Below, piece by piece: positions 35,275 through 43,473 of a DNA stretch of 64,000 nt (its first letter is position 1; each line of letters opens with the position of its first letter). The notes beneath the pieces are model-generated. The model was not told the origin of the DNA. It searched no databases and was given only the letters and a program-made list of their open reading frames with translations. The stretch comes from CAZPQN01 sp964588795 (GTDB lineage Bacteria > Fidelibacterota > UBA2242), in NCBI GenBank assembly GCA_964588795.1, contig CAZPQN010000005.1:37896-101895 (forward strand), written 5' to 3'. The translations under genes and the position numbers were made by a program.

Positions 35275-36012
35275 TTACTCGTCGCGGCAGATAATCTGGG
35301 GCAAAATCTGGCGGCGGGCTTTCTCCAAATCTTCGGGAAAATCAATTTCGATAACGGGAACATCACTGATATCCACGGAATGCATGGCATGCTTTTCTAA
35401 AATCCGGTCAACTGCTGCCTCGAAAAAGGACATGCTCTGACCTTCCTGGATGACTTCTTCCAGGCTATGCGCGAAATCTACAGTAAGCTCGGCTCCGAAT
35501 TTGGCAATCCCCACAAATTCGCCCAAACATTCCGCGGGATTAAGTTTCTTGCCGATGCGCAGGATGCGTTGGTCGGCGTCAACAATGACCTTGACTTCCT
35601 CCTCGCCACAGGTCTTGATTTCAATTCCTAACGCCGTGCTGTACGGCGCTGATAGCAGTCGCTGTACCAGATGATGGTGGAAAATTACATCGGCATTGCA
35701 ATACACAAAATCTTCCGCCAGAAAAAAATCCCGCGCCAGCCAGAGCGAGTAAACCGTATTGGTCGTCGCGTACTGTGGATTCTCCAAATAATTGAGGGTC
35801 ATATTTTTATATGTTGTGCCGAAGATTTGCATGATCTGCTCTTTGAGATAGCCGACCACAAGCAACGCTTCTCCGACGCCATAACGTTCCAGCGCGTCTA
35901 ATTGATGCTCCAAGATGCACCGGTCGCCGATTTTCAGCAGGGATTTGTGGATCGTGTTCGTCAGGGGCGCCAGACGGCGTGCCGCTCCGGCGGCGAGGAT
36001 GACTGCTTTCAT
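35275..36012 (-). CDS. LicC/PntC-like nucleotidyltransferase
   Basis: 245 residues, one nucleotidyltransferase domain. MKAVILAAGAARRLAPLT is the nucleotide loop, HKSLLKIGDRCILEHQLDAL follows, YCNADVIFH carries the metal Asp, and VIEIDFPEDLEKAR closes the domain. The pattern fits cytidylyltransferases for phosphocholine (LicC) or aminoethylphosphonate (PntC) better than sugar-1-phosphate enzymes. Next to four CDP-glycerol-transferase-like genes it may supply their CDP-activated donor. That link is inference; the substrate is unproven. Confidence 0.78.
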   Translation of the reverse strand: MKAVILAAGAARRLAPLTNTIHKSLLKIGDRCILEHQLDALERYGVGEALLVVGYLKEQIMQIFGTTYKNMTLNYLENPQYATTNTVYSLWLARDFFLAEDFVYCNADVIFHHHLVQRLLSAPYSTALGIEIKTCGEEEVKVIVDADQRILRIGKKLNPAECLGEFVGIAKFGAELTVDFAHSLEEVIQEGQSMSFFEAAVDRILEKHAMHSVDISDVPVIEIDFPEDLEKARRQILPQIICRDE

Positions 36013-36135
36013 TGCGATTTCCTTTGCCTACAAATTCTAATCATTTTAAATAAATCAGATTCTGTTGAAAATTAGCCCAAATCCTTCAATCCGCCAAGCC
36101 TGTCCTTTCCAAATCGGGTAACGCCGGTTCGGAGA

Positions 36136-37293
36136 TCAAGGCAGACGAGCCCCGACTGAATTGATAAAGTTGACGGCGCGTTCGGTGGCTTTGCCGTCTA
36201 AAAAATAGAAACAATTTTGGCGGACCTCAGCAATGGACGCTTTAAAGGTAGCGTTTGTCAGACTGCTCTCGATGACCTTTAAAATATTATCTTGGGATAT
36301 GTCGAACTCCCGCCCGCACCGCTTGATATTGAATTTCTCCTCCGCAGGCCTGACATCAGCGCTGTTAATTTTGTTGAATATCAAGGGTCGGTCCATGATT
36401 AAAAAATCGTACATGATCGAAGAGGAATCAGAAATCAGCAAATCCGCCAGGATTATGTTATCGATGCTGTTCATAATCGCATCATTGACAAAATAGACAT
36501 TGGTTATTCTATGTTCCCGGCAATAATCCTGAACAATTTGCACATTATGGTTATCGTTAATGTGATTGCGGATCAGCAGGTTGTATTGCAGGGGAATTTG
36601 ATCGCAAAATAATTTATAATGACTCATTAAAGTGCCCCCGCCCCATTTCCAGGTTGGTGCAAAAAGAATATTTAACCGGCCGTTATCAGGAATACCCGCC
36701 TGGCGCAAAAGCTCCGTCCGATCATATTGGCGGTTAATAATTTTATCGAATCGCAGATAGCCGATTTCAACCAACTGGGCGGGTTTCAGCTCAATGGCGT
36801 TTTCCCGACAGGCTCTCAACAGTTTCTGCTTATCTTTTTCGCCCGGCAGCATCCAGTAGTCCCAGTGATCGAACATTGGAGGAAACTCCTTTTTTCCACC
36901 CCCCACCTTATAGCGTTTATCGCCGACACCATGGTAAAACTGAAAGGTAAAAAACCGGCGCTCCGCACGGGGAGGAATTGGCCACATCGAAGTACAAATC
37001 AAAAACTGTAAATCCCGGGGGAAAGGGCCTAAGTAAAAATGCCGGATGGATTCCGCCGCACTTCCCGGAAAAAGGATGGCTATTTGTCGAAAAAAATCCT
37101 CCAGATCGCGCATTTTGGGTAAAAGGTGATTTTTCCAAGTCCGAAAGGGATATGGTGCCCCAAGGCGATTTTTATGCATCCGCCAAGTCAGAAATTTGCC
37201 CCCGATTGCCTGCCAGAGTGGAGCGATGCTGGTAAACTGGCTGGCTTCCCGCGCCAAATAATACACTCCCGGTATATTAATTTTTTTCGGCAT
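36136..37293 (-). CDS. CDP-glycerol glycerophosphotransferase-like enzyme, divergent
   Basis: 385 residues. The C-terminal domain contains ILFAPTWKWGGG, LIRNHINDNHN and LLISDSSSIMYDFLIMDRPLIF, the family hallmark. The N-terminal part (FTFQFYHGVGDKRYK) carries the HGVG equivalent of the HGIG motif. It is less like the other three than they are to each other. A 3-base gap links it to the upstream paralogue B. Codon use looks more AT-rich than that of neighbouring genes, which may reflect separate acquisition. Confidence 0.75.
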   Translation of the reverse strand: MPKKINIPGVYYLAREASQFTSIAPLWQAIGGKFLTWRMHKNRLGAPYPFRTWKNHLLPKMRDLEDFFRQIAILFPGSAAESIRHFYLGPFPRDLQFLICTSMWPIPPRAERRFFTFQFYHGVGDKRYKVGGGKKEFPPMFDHWDYWMLPGEKDKQKLLRACRENAIELKPAQLVEIGYLRFDKIINRQYDRTELLRQAGIPDNGRLNILFAPTWKWGGGTLMSHYKLFCDQIPLQYNLLIRNHINDNHNVQIVQDYCREHRITNVYFVNDAIMNSIDNIILADLLISDSSSIMYDFLIMDRPLIFNKINSADVRPAEEKFNIKRCGREFDISQDNILKVIESSLTNATFKASIAEVRQNCFYFLDGKATERAVNFINSVGARLP

Positions 37294-37296
37294 GAT

Positions 37297-38427
37297 TCAG
37301 GTTTTGGTGTGTTCGCGACGATCCAGCAGGGCCTGCTTGACGCGTGCGGCGGCCTGACCGTCCAATCGATAAAGCATCTCGTTAATATATCTTTCCCTGA
37401 TCGTCTCAAAAGGATCCGGTTCAGTAAAACATCGGGACAGCACTTCAGGCAGAGCCCCGGGCTCGGGAATATGGTAGCAAAAGTCAGTCATATTAGTATA
37501 CATATCCGGATCCAGACGTCGCCGAAAAATCCGTTTTGGTAAAAGATAATGGCCCAACTTTCTTCTGTAAAAATCACAGACGATGACCTGTTTCCGTAAG
37601 GCCATGAACTCGTAAATCGTCGAAGAAGCCTCGGTCAGCAAAACATCCGCCGCCCGATACAGATCAACGATATTGTAGTGTTCTGGTTCGATGATGACGA
37701 CGTGCGGATACTCTTTTCGGATTTTAGCCGCGAGCCGAATATGTCTGCGCAAATTGACGCCGCTGAATTTCTCCATAAAATATGACCACTGATGGAGTTT
37801 GATAATCAGGTTATACTCTTTGACCATTTCCGGTAATTTCAAGCCAAACGACTCGAAACTGCTCGGATAAAACGTGGGTCCGTAAAGCAGGGTCTTCTTA
37901 CCCGGATCCAGACCAAGACCGGCCAAAATCGTCTCGCGGGTGCCGATTGTGCCATTGAATAAGGGATCGATTTTGGTTAAGCCCGTCAATTCCAGATCGG
38001 TGGTAATACCCTTTTCCCGAAGCTGTTTAATCCGAAAAGGTCCTTCAACAAACCGGACATCCAAGCGTTTGCTGTTATCTCTCCAGTACGATGGCTTTAC
38101 ACCGATGCCATGATAGATCATCCCGACTAAGGTTTTTTCTGAAACGAATTGATCAATGGGATAACGCGACCAGCCGCAGATCAAAATGTCCGGATTCAAG
38201 TGCCGGATCAACTGCGCTCGGCTGACTTCGTCGGCGGCAAACAGGCACGGGGCGTGGCGTTTTTCAAGGATGCGCCGCGCCAGCGTTTGTTCATCCGGCA
38301 GATTTTCGCTGGCAGTGGTTAAATAAACTTCGAAACGTTCATCCTTAAGGAGCAAATCAATGACCGGATCGAACTGGGGCAGATGATACAGATGATAAGC
38401 ATCGAAAACTACACGGAGCGGCTTCAT
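37297..38427 (-). CDS. CDP-glycerol glycerophosphotransferase-like enzyme, paralogue B
   Basis: 376 residues. RVVFDAYHLYHLPQFDPVID, YHGIGVKPSYWRD, LLYGPTFYPSSFESFG, LIIKLHQWSYFMEKF and LLTEASSTIYEFMAL match paralogue A at 34138-35235 along the whole length. It is the first gene of the surface-polymer run, with about 110 bases before the thioredoxin-TPR gene. Predicted role: transfer of a phosphopolyol or similar group from a CDP donor. Confidence 0.78.
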   Translation of the reverse strand: MKPLRVVFDAYHLYHLPQFDPVIDLLLKDERFEVYLTTASENLPDEQTLARRILEKRHAPCLFAADEVSRAQLIRHLNPDILICGWSRYPIDQFVSEKTLVGMIYHGIGVKPSYWRDNSKRLDVRFVEGPFRIKQLREKGITTDLELTGLTKIDPLFNGTIGTRETILAGLGLDPGKKTLLYGPTFYPSSFESFGLKLPEMVKEYNLIIKLHQWSYFMEKFSGVNLRRHIRLAAKIRKEYPHVVIIEPEHYNIVDLYRAADVLLTEASSTIYEFMALRKQVIVCDFYRRKLGHYLLPKRIFRRRLDPDMYTNMTDFCYHIPEPGALPEVLSRCFTEPDPFETIRERYINEMLYRLDGQAAARVKQALLDRREHTKT

Positions 38428-38539
38428 AGATTTAATGGATTTGACTCATGAAAAAATACCGGGCAAATTTAACTCAATCGCCATTCCCGACAATGGATTT
38501 TTCCTGCCGTCACCGAATAAGTATGAAAGCCCGCAACGC

Positions 38540-39586
38540 TTAGGGTCGACCCTGACTGCGGTACTGCTTCAATAATTGCCGGTAGGATTCCTCCCGGGGA
38601 TTGAGGGTGCTGGCTTTTTGCATGGCCCTGATCGCCTCGTCAATTTCTCCCGCGGCAAATGACAACTGCCCCAGGGTATCCCAGATATTATCGGCCTCTG
38701 GCTCCAGCTCCACTGCCCGGCGAGCCACGGTGATACCGCGGGCATAATGGTTGGTAACCTTATTCTGAAAAATGTACCAGGCATAGGCATTCATTAAATC
38801 GGTTGAACGTGGTAATCGCTCCAAGGCGGTTTCATAAGTCGCTATTACTCTCTTTTGGTCCTGACTTTTCGAAAAATGCCGGATAATATTCTGATAACCT
38901 CTTTCGATCCATTGGTCGTCAGTACATTTCGCGATGAAGTCACTGATAACGGCAATGTCGCCTGTAATTTTATACCGGCAATAAGCCAGCGTATAGAGCA
39001 GTTCGTTTTGTTTGCCCTTGTTATTTTCCGGATCGAGTTTCAGAAGGATTGCGGCGTAGGTTTGCATTGACTTAAAATCGTTGCGGTCCTCGTATTTTTT
39101 CAGCACGGCATAATTGGCGTCGTAATTATTGGACTCTTTGGTTAGTATTGTCAGATAGTCCGTGAGCGTTTGCCGTCCTGCAGTATAATTTTTCAGAATC
39201 TGGAAGTACTCATCTTTATCGCCGTCAAAACCGACGATTCGGTCGATTTCCGCTCCGGTCGCAGTCAGTAAGATCGTTGTGGGGTATCCGGGGTACTGAT
39301 ACTTTTCGCGCAGTTGTTTGCCAGCCAGGCTATCGCCGTTGATTTTAAGGCTGACGTAATTGCGATTGATGAAATCGCCGATAGTTTTATTCGTGTGAAC
39401 CAACTGGTTCAACTGCCTGCAGGCGCCTCACCATTCGGTGTAGAAATAGACCAGTACTTGTTTCTTTGTATTACCGGCCTTAGCCAGCGCCCTGGGCAGA
39501 TCGGTTTTTTCCCAGCTAATGCCGCCCGGTTTTCCACAGAAATTGAAGGCGGTCAGAATTCCCGCCGCAATCCAGATTTTTCGCAT
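38540..39586 (-). CDS. Candidate selenoprotein: exported thioredoxin-fold TPR protein with in-frame UGA
   Basis: 348 codons if the in-frame TGA at 39430-39428 is read as selenocysteine. The ATG at 39586 has GAGG 6 bases upstream. Residues 1-20 look like a signal peptide. A thioredoxin-like domain (about 25-135) reads VLVYFYTEW-U53-GAC-RQLNQL, then FINRNYVSLKING and the cis-Pro loop YPGYPTTILL. In homologues the U position is the first Cys of WCxxC, so UGA sits exactly at the redox residue. TPR-type helices fill about 160-348. Without recoding, only the part after 39412 would appear as an open frame, and it lacks the start of the fold. Alternatives are a base error (TGC or TGT to TGA) or a very recent pseudogene. 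No sel genes lie in the window. Confidence 0.75.
39396..39411 (-). promoter_or_regulatory. Possible bacterial SECIS hairpin after the in-frame UGA
   Basis: On the mRNA, TGAACC-AGTT-GGTTCA forms a perfect 6-bp stem with a 4-base loop. The loop begins 22 bases after the UGA, and G is its second base. As I recall the published bacterial SECIS pattern (short upper stem, G in the first two loop bases, loop about 16-37 bases after UGA), this fits. A second palindrome GCCTGCAGGC lies between UGA and the stem. No long lower stem is seen. Confidence 0.5.
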
Positions 39587-39700
39587 TGCATACCTCACAT
39601 TTATTTCGGAAAGAATTTAGAAATAATTAGAGTCACCGCCAATAAACAAACATTTAAAGTGTCGCGAGTATGTATCATTTACTTATCTTGCGGAAGAGCT

Positions 39701-40777
39701 TTACCACTTGAATAGACGCACGACATCGTTGAAAAGCACCAACAGGGTCAGGGCAATGATCAGAGCTAATCCGATTTGCTGGATGCGAACCTTGGCCTTG
39801 ACGGATAGAGCTTTGCGGGTAAGCGCCTCGATCAAGATGATCAGCAGGTGTCCGCCGTCGAAAGCCGGCACCGGCAAAATATTAATCAGGGCCAAGTTGA
39901 CACTGATAACCGCCATTAATCCAAAAATCGAACTGAACCCCGTTTTCGCCGATTCGCCGGCCAAGCGCGCAATGAAAATCGGCCCGCCGATATTCTTGAT
40001 TGATTCTTCGCCAGTCATCAGCATTTTTAACGAAATCACGGTGATCTTTAGCCAGTACCAGGTGTTAGCCAGGCCACTGCCGAGCGCGTCTCCCAGATTA
40101 GCGGAGCGGTGGAGCATGTGCGGGCTAATGCCGATCATCCCCACTTCAACCAGCTTGGTACCCTTGAGCACTTTATTGGTGATTGGCAAAAGGCTTTTTT
40201 CAAAGACTTGCCCTTCGGTATTGCGCCAACGGATTATCACCGAATCATGCGGATGGGCGTGAATCAGCAGGGTCATGGCTTCCCAACTGTCGACGGATTG
40301 CTCGTTGATGGCTTCAATTCGATCGCCAGCCCGGAGACCGATTGTTTCAGCCGGTAATCCTGGAATGACGGTCTCAACCACCGGCTCAGGTGCCGGAGAA
40401 AAGACGCCGTATTTCAGCGAAAGCGCGGAATAAATGCCAATTGCTAAAAGCAGATTAAAAAACACACCTCCGCAGACAAACAGGATTTTTTGGTAAGCTT
40501 TCTTGGAACCGTATTTCCATTTTTCATCACCCACGGCGCCTTCAACATCCATACTTTCATCAATCACCCCCGCTACCTTGACATAACCTCCCAGAGGAAT
40601 GGCCGAGAGCCGATATTCGGTATCTCCAATCCGTTTGCCCAACAGACGCGGCGGGAAACCCAGCGAAAATACCTCGACCCGCATACCGGTCAACTTGGCG
40701 AACAGGAAATGCCCGAGTTCATGCGCCAGCACAACTCCGCCGATAACGATGACAATGGCCAGAATAGTGATGATCAT
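39701..40777 (-). CDS. rseP: Site-2 zinc metalloprotease RseP
   Basis: 358 residues. The first membrane helix holds the zinc motif VVLAHELGHFLFAK; the last part has NILPVPAFDGGHLL, which supplies the third ligand. A single PDZ domain (about 110-190, ETVIPGLPAETIGLRAGDRI) lies between, fewer than the two in E. coli RseP. It cuts membrane-bound anti-sigma factors or leftover signal peptides. It sits 25 bases after dxr in the envelope operon, as in many bacteria. Confidence 0.95.
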   Translation of the reverse strand: MIITILAIVIVIGGVVLAHELGHFLFAKLTGMRVEVFSLGFPPRLLGKRIGDTEYRLSAIPLGGYVKVAGVIDESMDVEGAVGDEKWKYGSKKAYQKILFVCGGVFFNLLLAIGIYSALSLKYGVFSPAPEPVVETVIPGLPAETIGLRAGDRIEAINEQSVDSWEAMTLLIHAHPHDSVIIRWRNTEGQVFEKSLLPITNKVLKGTKLVEVGMIGISPHMLHRSANLGDALGSGLANTWYWLKITVISLKMLMTGEESIKNIGGPIFIARLAGESAKTGFSSIFGLMAVISVNLALINILPVPAFDGGHLLIILIEALTRKALSVKAKVRIQQIGLALIIALTLLVLFNDVVRLFKW

Positions 40778-40802
40778 GGAAGTATAAACCCTTCTAATTA
40801 AT

Positions 40803-41948
40803 TTAAGTTAAATGAGCATCCAGGAACCGGCGTACCGCGGGTTCGACTGCTAAAATTTGTTCAATACTGAGCGCCGGAGTGGGTGGTACAGCTGCCAATG
40901 TCCTTTCAACGGACTGGGCAATTTCGTGAAATCGGATCCGACCGTTCAGAAAGGCGTGAACTGCCAGTTCGTTGGCGACGTTCAGAATCGCCGGGGCGGT
41001 TCCGCCGCTTTCCAAGACCGCATAGGCTAAGCGCAGGGCGGGGAATTTGTCGGGATCGGGCGAGGCGAAGGTCAGCGTTTTCAGGCGTACCAAATCCAGC
41101 TCTTCCCAGACCGGCGGCAAACGCTCGGGATAATTCAGGGCATACTGAATCGGCAGGCGCATATCCGGAATGCCCAACTGCGCCTTTACCGAACCATCGA
41201 CAAACTCAACCAACGAATGCACGATGGATTGCGGATGAATTACCACCTCAATCTGCGCCGGAGTGATATTGAAAAGCCAGTGCGCTTCGATGATTTCCAG
41301 ACATTTATTGAATAAGGTGGCGGAATCAATCGTGATTTTCCGTCCCATTCGCCAAACCGGATGACGCAGGGCTTCCTCAGGAGTGATGCTTGCAAAAGTG
41401 CCCATTGCACGCTCCCGAAAAGGGCCTCCGGAACCGGTAATGATCAACTTCCGGATACTGTCACCGGGCTCGCCCCGCAGACACTGCCAGATGGCGCTAT
41501 GCTCACTGTCCACCGGTAGCAGCGCGACGCCTTTGTGGTGAGCACGGCGCATGATCAATTCACCCGCCATTACCAACGATTCCTTATTGGAAAGCGCCAC
41601 ACTGTTTCCAGACTCGATCGCGAAATAGGTCGGCTCAAGACCCGCCATACCAACGATGGCATTCAGCACCAGGTCAACAGGTCGCGCGGCAAGAGCGTTG
41701 AGACCTGCTTTGCCGATCAAAATCTCGACCGGTTCACCCTTGAGTGCGGAAATCAATAAACCTGCGGCGCGTTCGTCGGCAATCGCAACAGCCTGTGGCC
41801 TGAATTGGCGAACCTGTTCCAATAGCAGGGCCCCATTCTTACCCGCCGCCAAATAGCGTACCTGGAAGCGTTCCGGGCAGGCCGAGACGATTTTCAGGGC
41901 GTTTTGCCCGATAGAACCTGTTGAGCCGAGAATTGTTAGATACTTCAT
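40803..41948 (-). CDS. dxr: 1-deoxy-D-xylulose 5-phosphate reductoisomerase
   Basis: 381 residues, normal length. NADPH-binding GSTGSIGQNALKIV at the N-terminus, ALSNKESLVMAGE, PVDSEHSAIWQCL with the metal residues, and VWRMGRKITIDSATLFNK are all present. It makes 2-C-methyl-D-erythritol 4-phosphate, the committed step of the MEP isoprenoid pathway, which feeds undecaprenyl phosphate made with UppS from the same operon. It lies 26 bases after the barrel-like gene. Confidence 0.97.
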   Translation of the reverse strand: MKYLTILGSTGSIGQNALKIVSACPERFQVRYLAAGKNGALLLEQVRQFRPQAVAIADERAAGLLISALKGEPVEILIGKAGLNALAARPVDLVLNAIVGMAGLEPTYFAIESGNSVALSNKESLVMAGELIMRRAHHKGVALLPVDSEHSAIWQCLRGEPGDSIRKLIITGSGGPFRERAMGTFASITPEEALRHPVWRMGRKITIDSATLFNKCLEIIEAHWLFNITPAQIEVVIHPQSIVHSLVEFVDGSVKAQLGIPDMRLPIQYALNYPERLPPVWEELDLVRLKTLTFASPDPDKFPALRLAYAVLESGGTAPAILNVANELAVHAFLNGRIRFHEIAQSVERTLAAVPPTPALSIEQILAVEPAVRRFLDAHLT

Positions 41949-41974
41949 CGAATTGCGGCGAACAATGTAGGCAT

Positions 41975-42694
41975 TTACTGCAGAAAATAAAACAGGGAAA
42001 GTCCCGTATAAAAAGCGTCACGGGAGAGCGCGATTTCGGCGCCGCATTCCCAAATGTCACCCAACTGGCGCTGAAGCCCGATGTGCATCTGTCCGAGGTT
42101 AAAATTCTTTGTTGCGTAATATGCCCTGTCGCGGATATGAATCCGGCACTGCAGGAGATGAACAGTATAGCTCAACGCTAACCGCCAGGGTTTCCGTTCC
42201 CAATTCCGCGAGTAAGTGAGCAATAAGTCGCGGTAGTGGAAATCGTCCGGGCCCTTGACGTGAATATTGGCACAGGTCAGGTTATTTGTCGGCGTCGCTG
42301 CCCCCCAGGCGTAACTCGCAAAAGCCTGCATACCATTCAGATTTTCGCCATCCTGAAAAGCGGCAATCAATCCTCCTCCGATAGTCAGATTTTTACCCGG
42401 AGTCAAGGCTAACCAGACGGAAGGGAACCCCGGTCCGCCGGTTTTCCATTGCGGCGCGCCCCACAGCCCCCAGCGCAATCCGCCTCCGAACCCCTGGCTT
42501 CCGGCCAAGTGCTGAATCGTCAGCGGGACGCAATTTTCCGTCGCCGCCAGCGCCAGCCGCGGCCGCAGATAGGTGCGGATTTGAGAGGTTGGTACAACCG
42601 CCAAATCAAAGTTCGCGCCTTTGCCGATGGAGGCGATTATCAGCAGGGCGATGACGATCTTCAGATCGAGGTAACGTACCGTGCTCAATTTCAT
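41975..42694 (-). CDS. Predicted outer-membrane protein of unknown family
   Basis: 239 residues. A hydrophobic N-terminal segment (IVIALLIIASIGKGA) is a likely signal peptide. The rest alternates glycine, aromatic and polar residues (FGGGLRWGLWG, LTIGGGLIAAF, LLLTYSRNWERKPWRLALSY) and ends SLFYFLQ, like a beta-barrel protein ending in aromatic residues. I recognise no family. It is wedged between lpxA (5-base gap) and dxr, so it is co-expressed with lipid A synthesis. A role in envelope assembly is inference from location. Confidence 0.6.
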   Translation of the reverse strand: MKLSTVRYLDLKIVIALLIIASIGKGANFDLAVVPTSQIRTYLRPRLALAATENCVPLTIQHLAGSQGFGGGLRWGLWGAPQWKTGGPGFPSVWLALTPGKNLTIGGGLIAAFQDGENLNGMQAFASYAWGAATPTNNLTCANIHVKGPDDFHYRDLLLTYSRNWERKPWRLALSYTVHLLQCRIHIRDRAYYATKNFNLGQMHIGLQRQLGDIWECGAEIALSRDAFYTGLSLFYFLQ

Positions 42695-42699
42695 CCCAA

Positions 42700-43473
42700 T
42701 CAGCGAATGATGCCGCGTTCGCTCGCCCGGATGAACTGGACAACGTGCTGTACTTCCGGACCGGGAGTCTGAGTTTCCTCGATTTTAAGCAGGGCATCTT
42801 TGAAATTATACTCCGACTGATAAATCAGGCGATAGGCTTCCTTCAGTTCATTGATGGTCTCGGGCGTAAATCCCCGGCGTTTCATACCCACCATGTTTAA
42901 TCCCTCGTAGATCAGCGGGTCGCGACCAGCTAACACATAGGGTGGTACATCCTTGGTAACCCGGGAGTAAGCCCCGACTAATGCATGACAACCGATGCGG
43001 CTGAACTGATGCACTCCGCACATCCCTCCGATAATCGCCCAGTCTTCCACCTTGACATGCCCGCCTAAATTGGTCGCGTTGGAAATGATGACTCGGTCAC
43101 CAATGATGCAATCGTGGGCAACGTGCACATAAGCCATGATCAGACAGTCACTGCCGATCTCGGTTTTCCAGTGTTCCTTGGTTCCGCGATGGATGGTGGC
43201 GAATTCCCGAATCACCGTGCGGTCGCCGATTTCGGCGGTCGTCTCTTCGCCTGCGAACTTCAGGTCCTGACAAATTTCGCCCACAATGGCGTAATGGAAA
43301 ACTTTACATTCGCGACCGAGCCGGGTGCCGGAAAAAATAATCGCGCCGTTACCAATTTGACAGCCATCGCCAATAACGACATTATTGCGGATTTCGGCAA
43401 AGGGGCCTATCGTTACATTCTGCCCGATTTCGGCCTGCGGATCAATGATGGCGGTTGGGTGGATATTACTCAT
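42700..43473 (-). CDS. lpxA: UDP-N-acetylglucosamine acyltransferase LpxA
   Basis: 257 residues, normal length. A left-handed beta-helix of hexapeptide repeats runs from the N-terminus (IHPTAIIDPQAEIGQNVTIG) to about residue 190, including VHVAHDCIIGDRVIISN, where the catalytic His lies, and GGMCGVHQFSRIGCHALVGA. The C-terminal part is alpha-helical. It adds the first 3-hydroxyacyl chain to UDP-GlcNAc. The start overlaps the lpxC/fabZ stop by ATGA. Confidence 0.96.
   Translation of the reverse strand: MSNIHPTAIIDPQAEIGQNVTIGPFAEIRNNVVIGDGCQIGNGAIIFSGTRLGRECKVFHYAIVGEICQDLKFAGEETTAEIGDRTVIREFATIHRGTKEHWKTEIGSDCLIMAYVHVAHDCIIGDRVIISNATNLGGHVKVEDWAIIGGMCGVHQFSRIGCHALVGAYSRVTKDVPPYVLAGRDPLIYEGLNMVGMKRRGFTPETINELKEAYRLIYQSEYNFKDALLKIEETQTPGPEVQHVVQFIRASERGIIR

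Noticed and set aside
38540..39412. Taking the thioredoxin-TPR gene to start at TTG 39412
   Set aside because: This start has no ribosome site and cuts off half of the thioredoxin fold; the fold and a signal peptide continue upstream in the same frame beyond the TGA to an ATG with GAGG.
38540..39586. Genome-wide UGA reassignment (as in SR1 or Gracilibacteria) to explain the in-frame TGA
   Set aside because: Many genes here end at TGA with good overlap to the next start (nnr/vanZ TGATG, lpxC/lpxA ATGA, kinase/DUF3108), so UGA is an ordinary stop codon.
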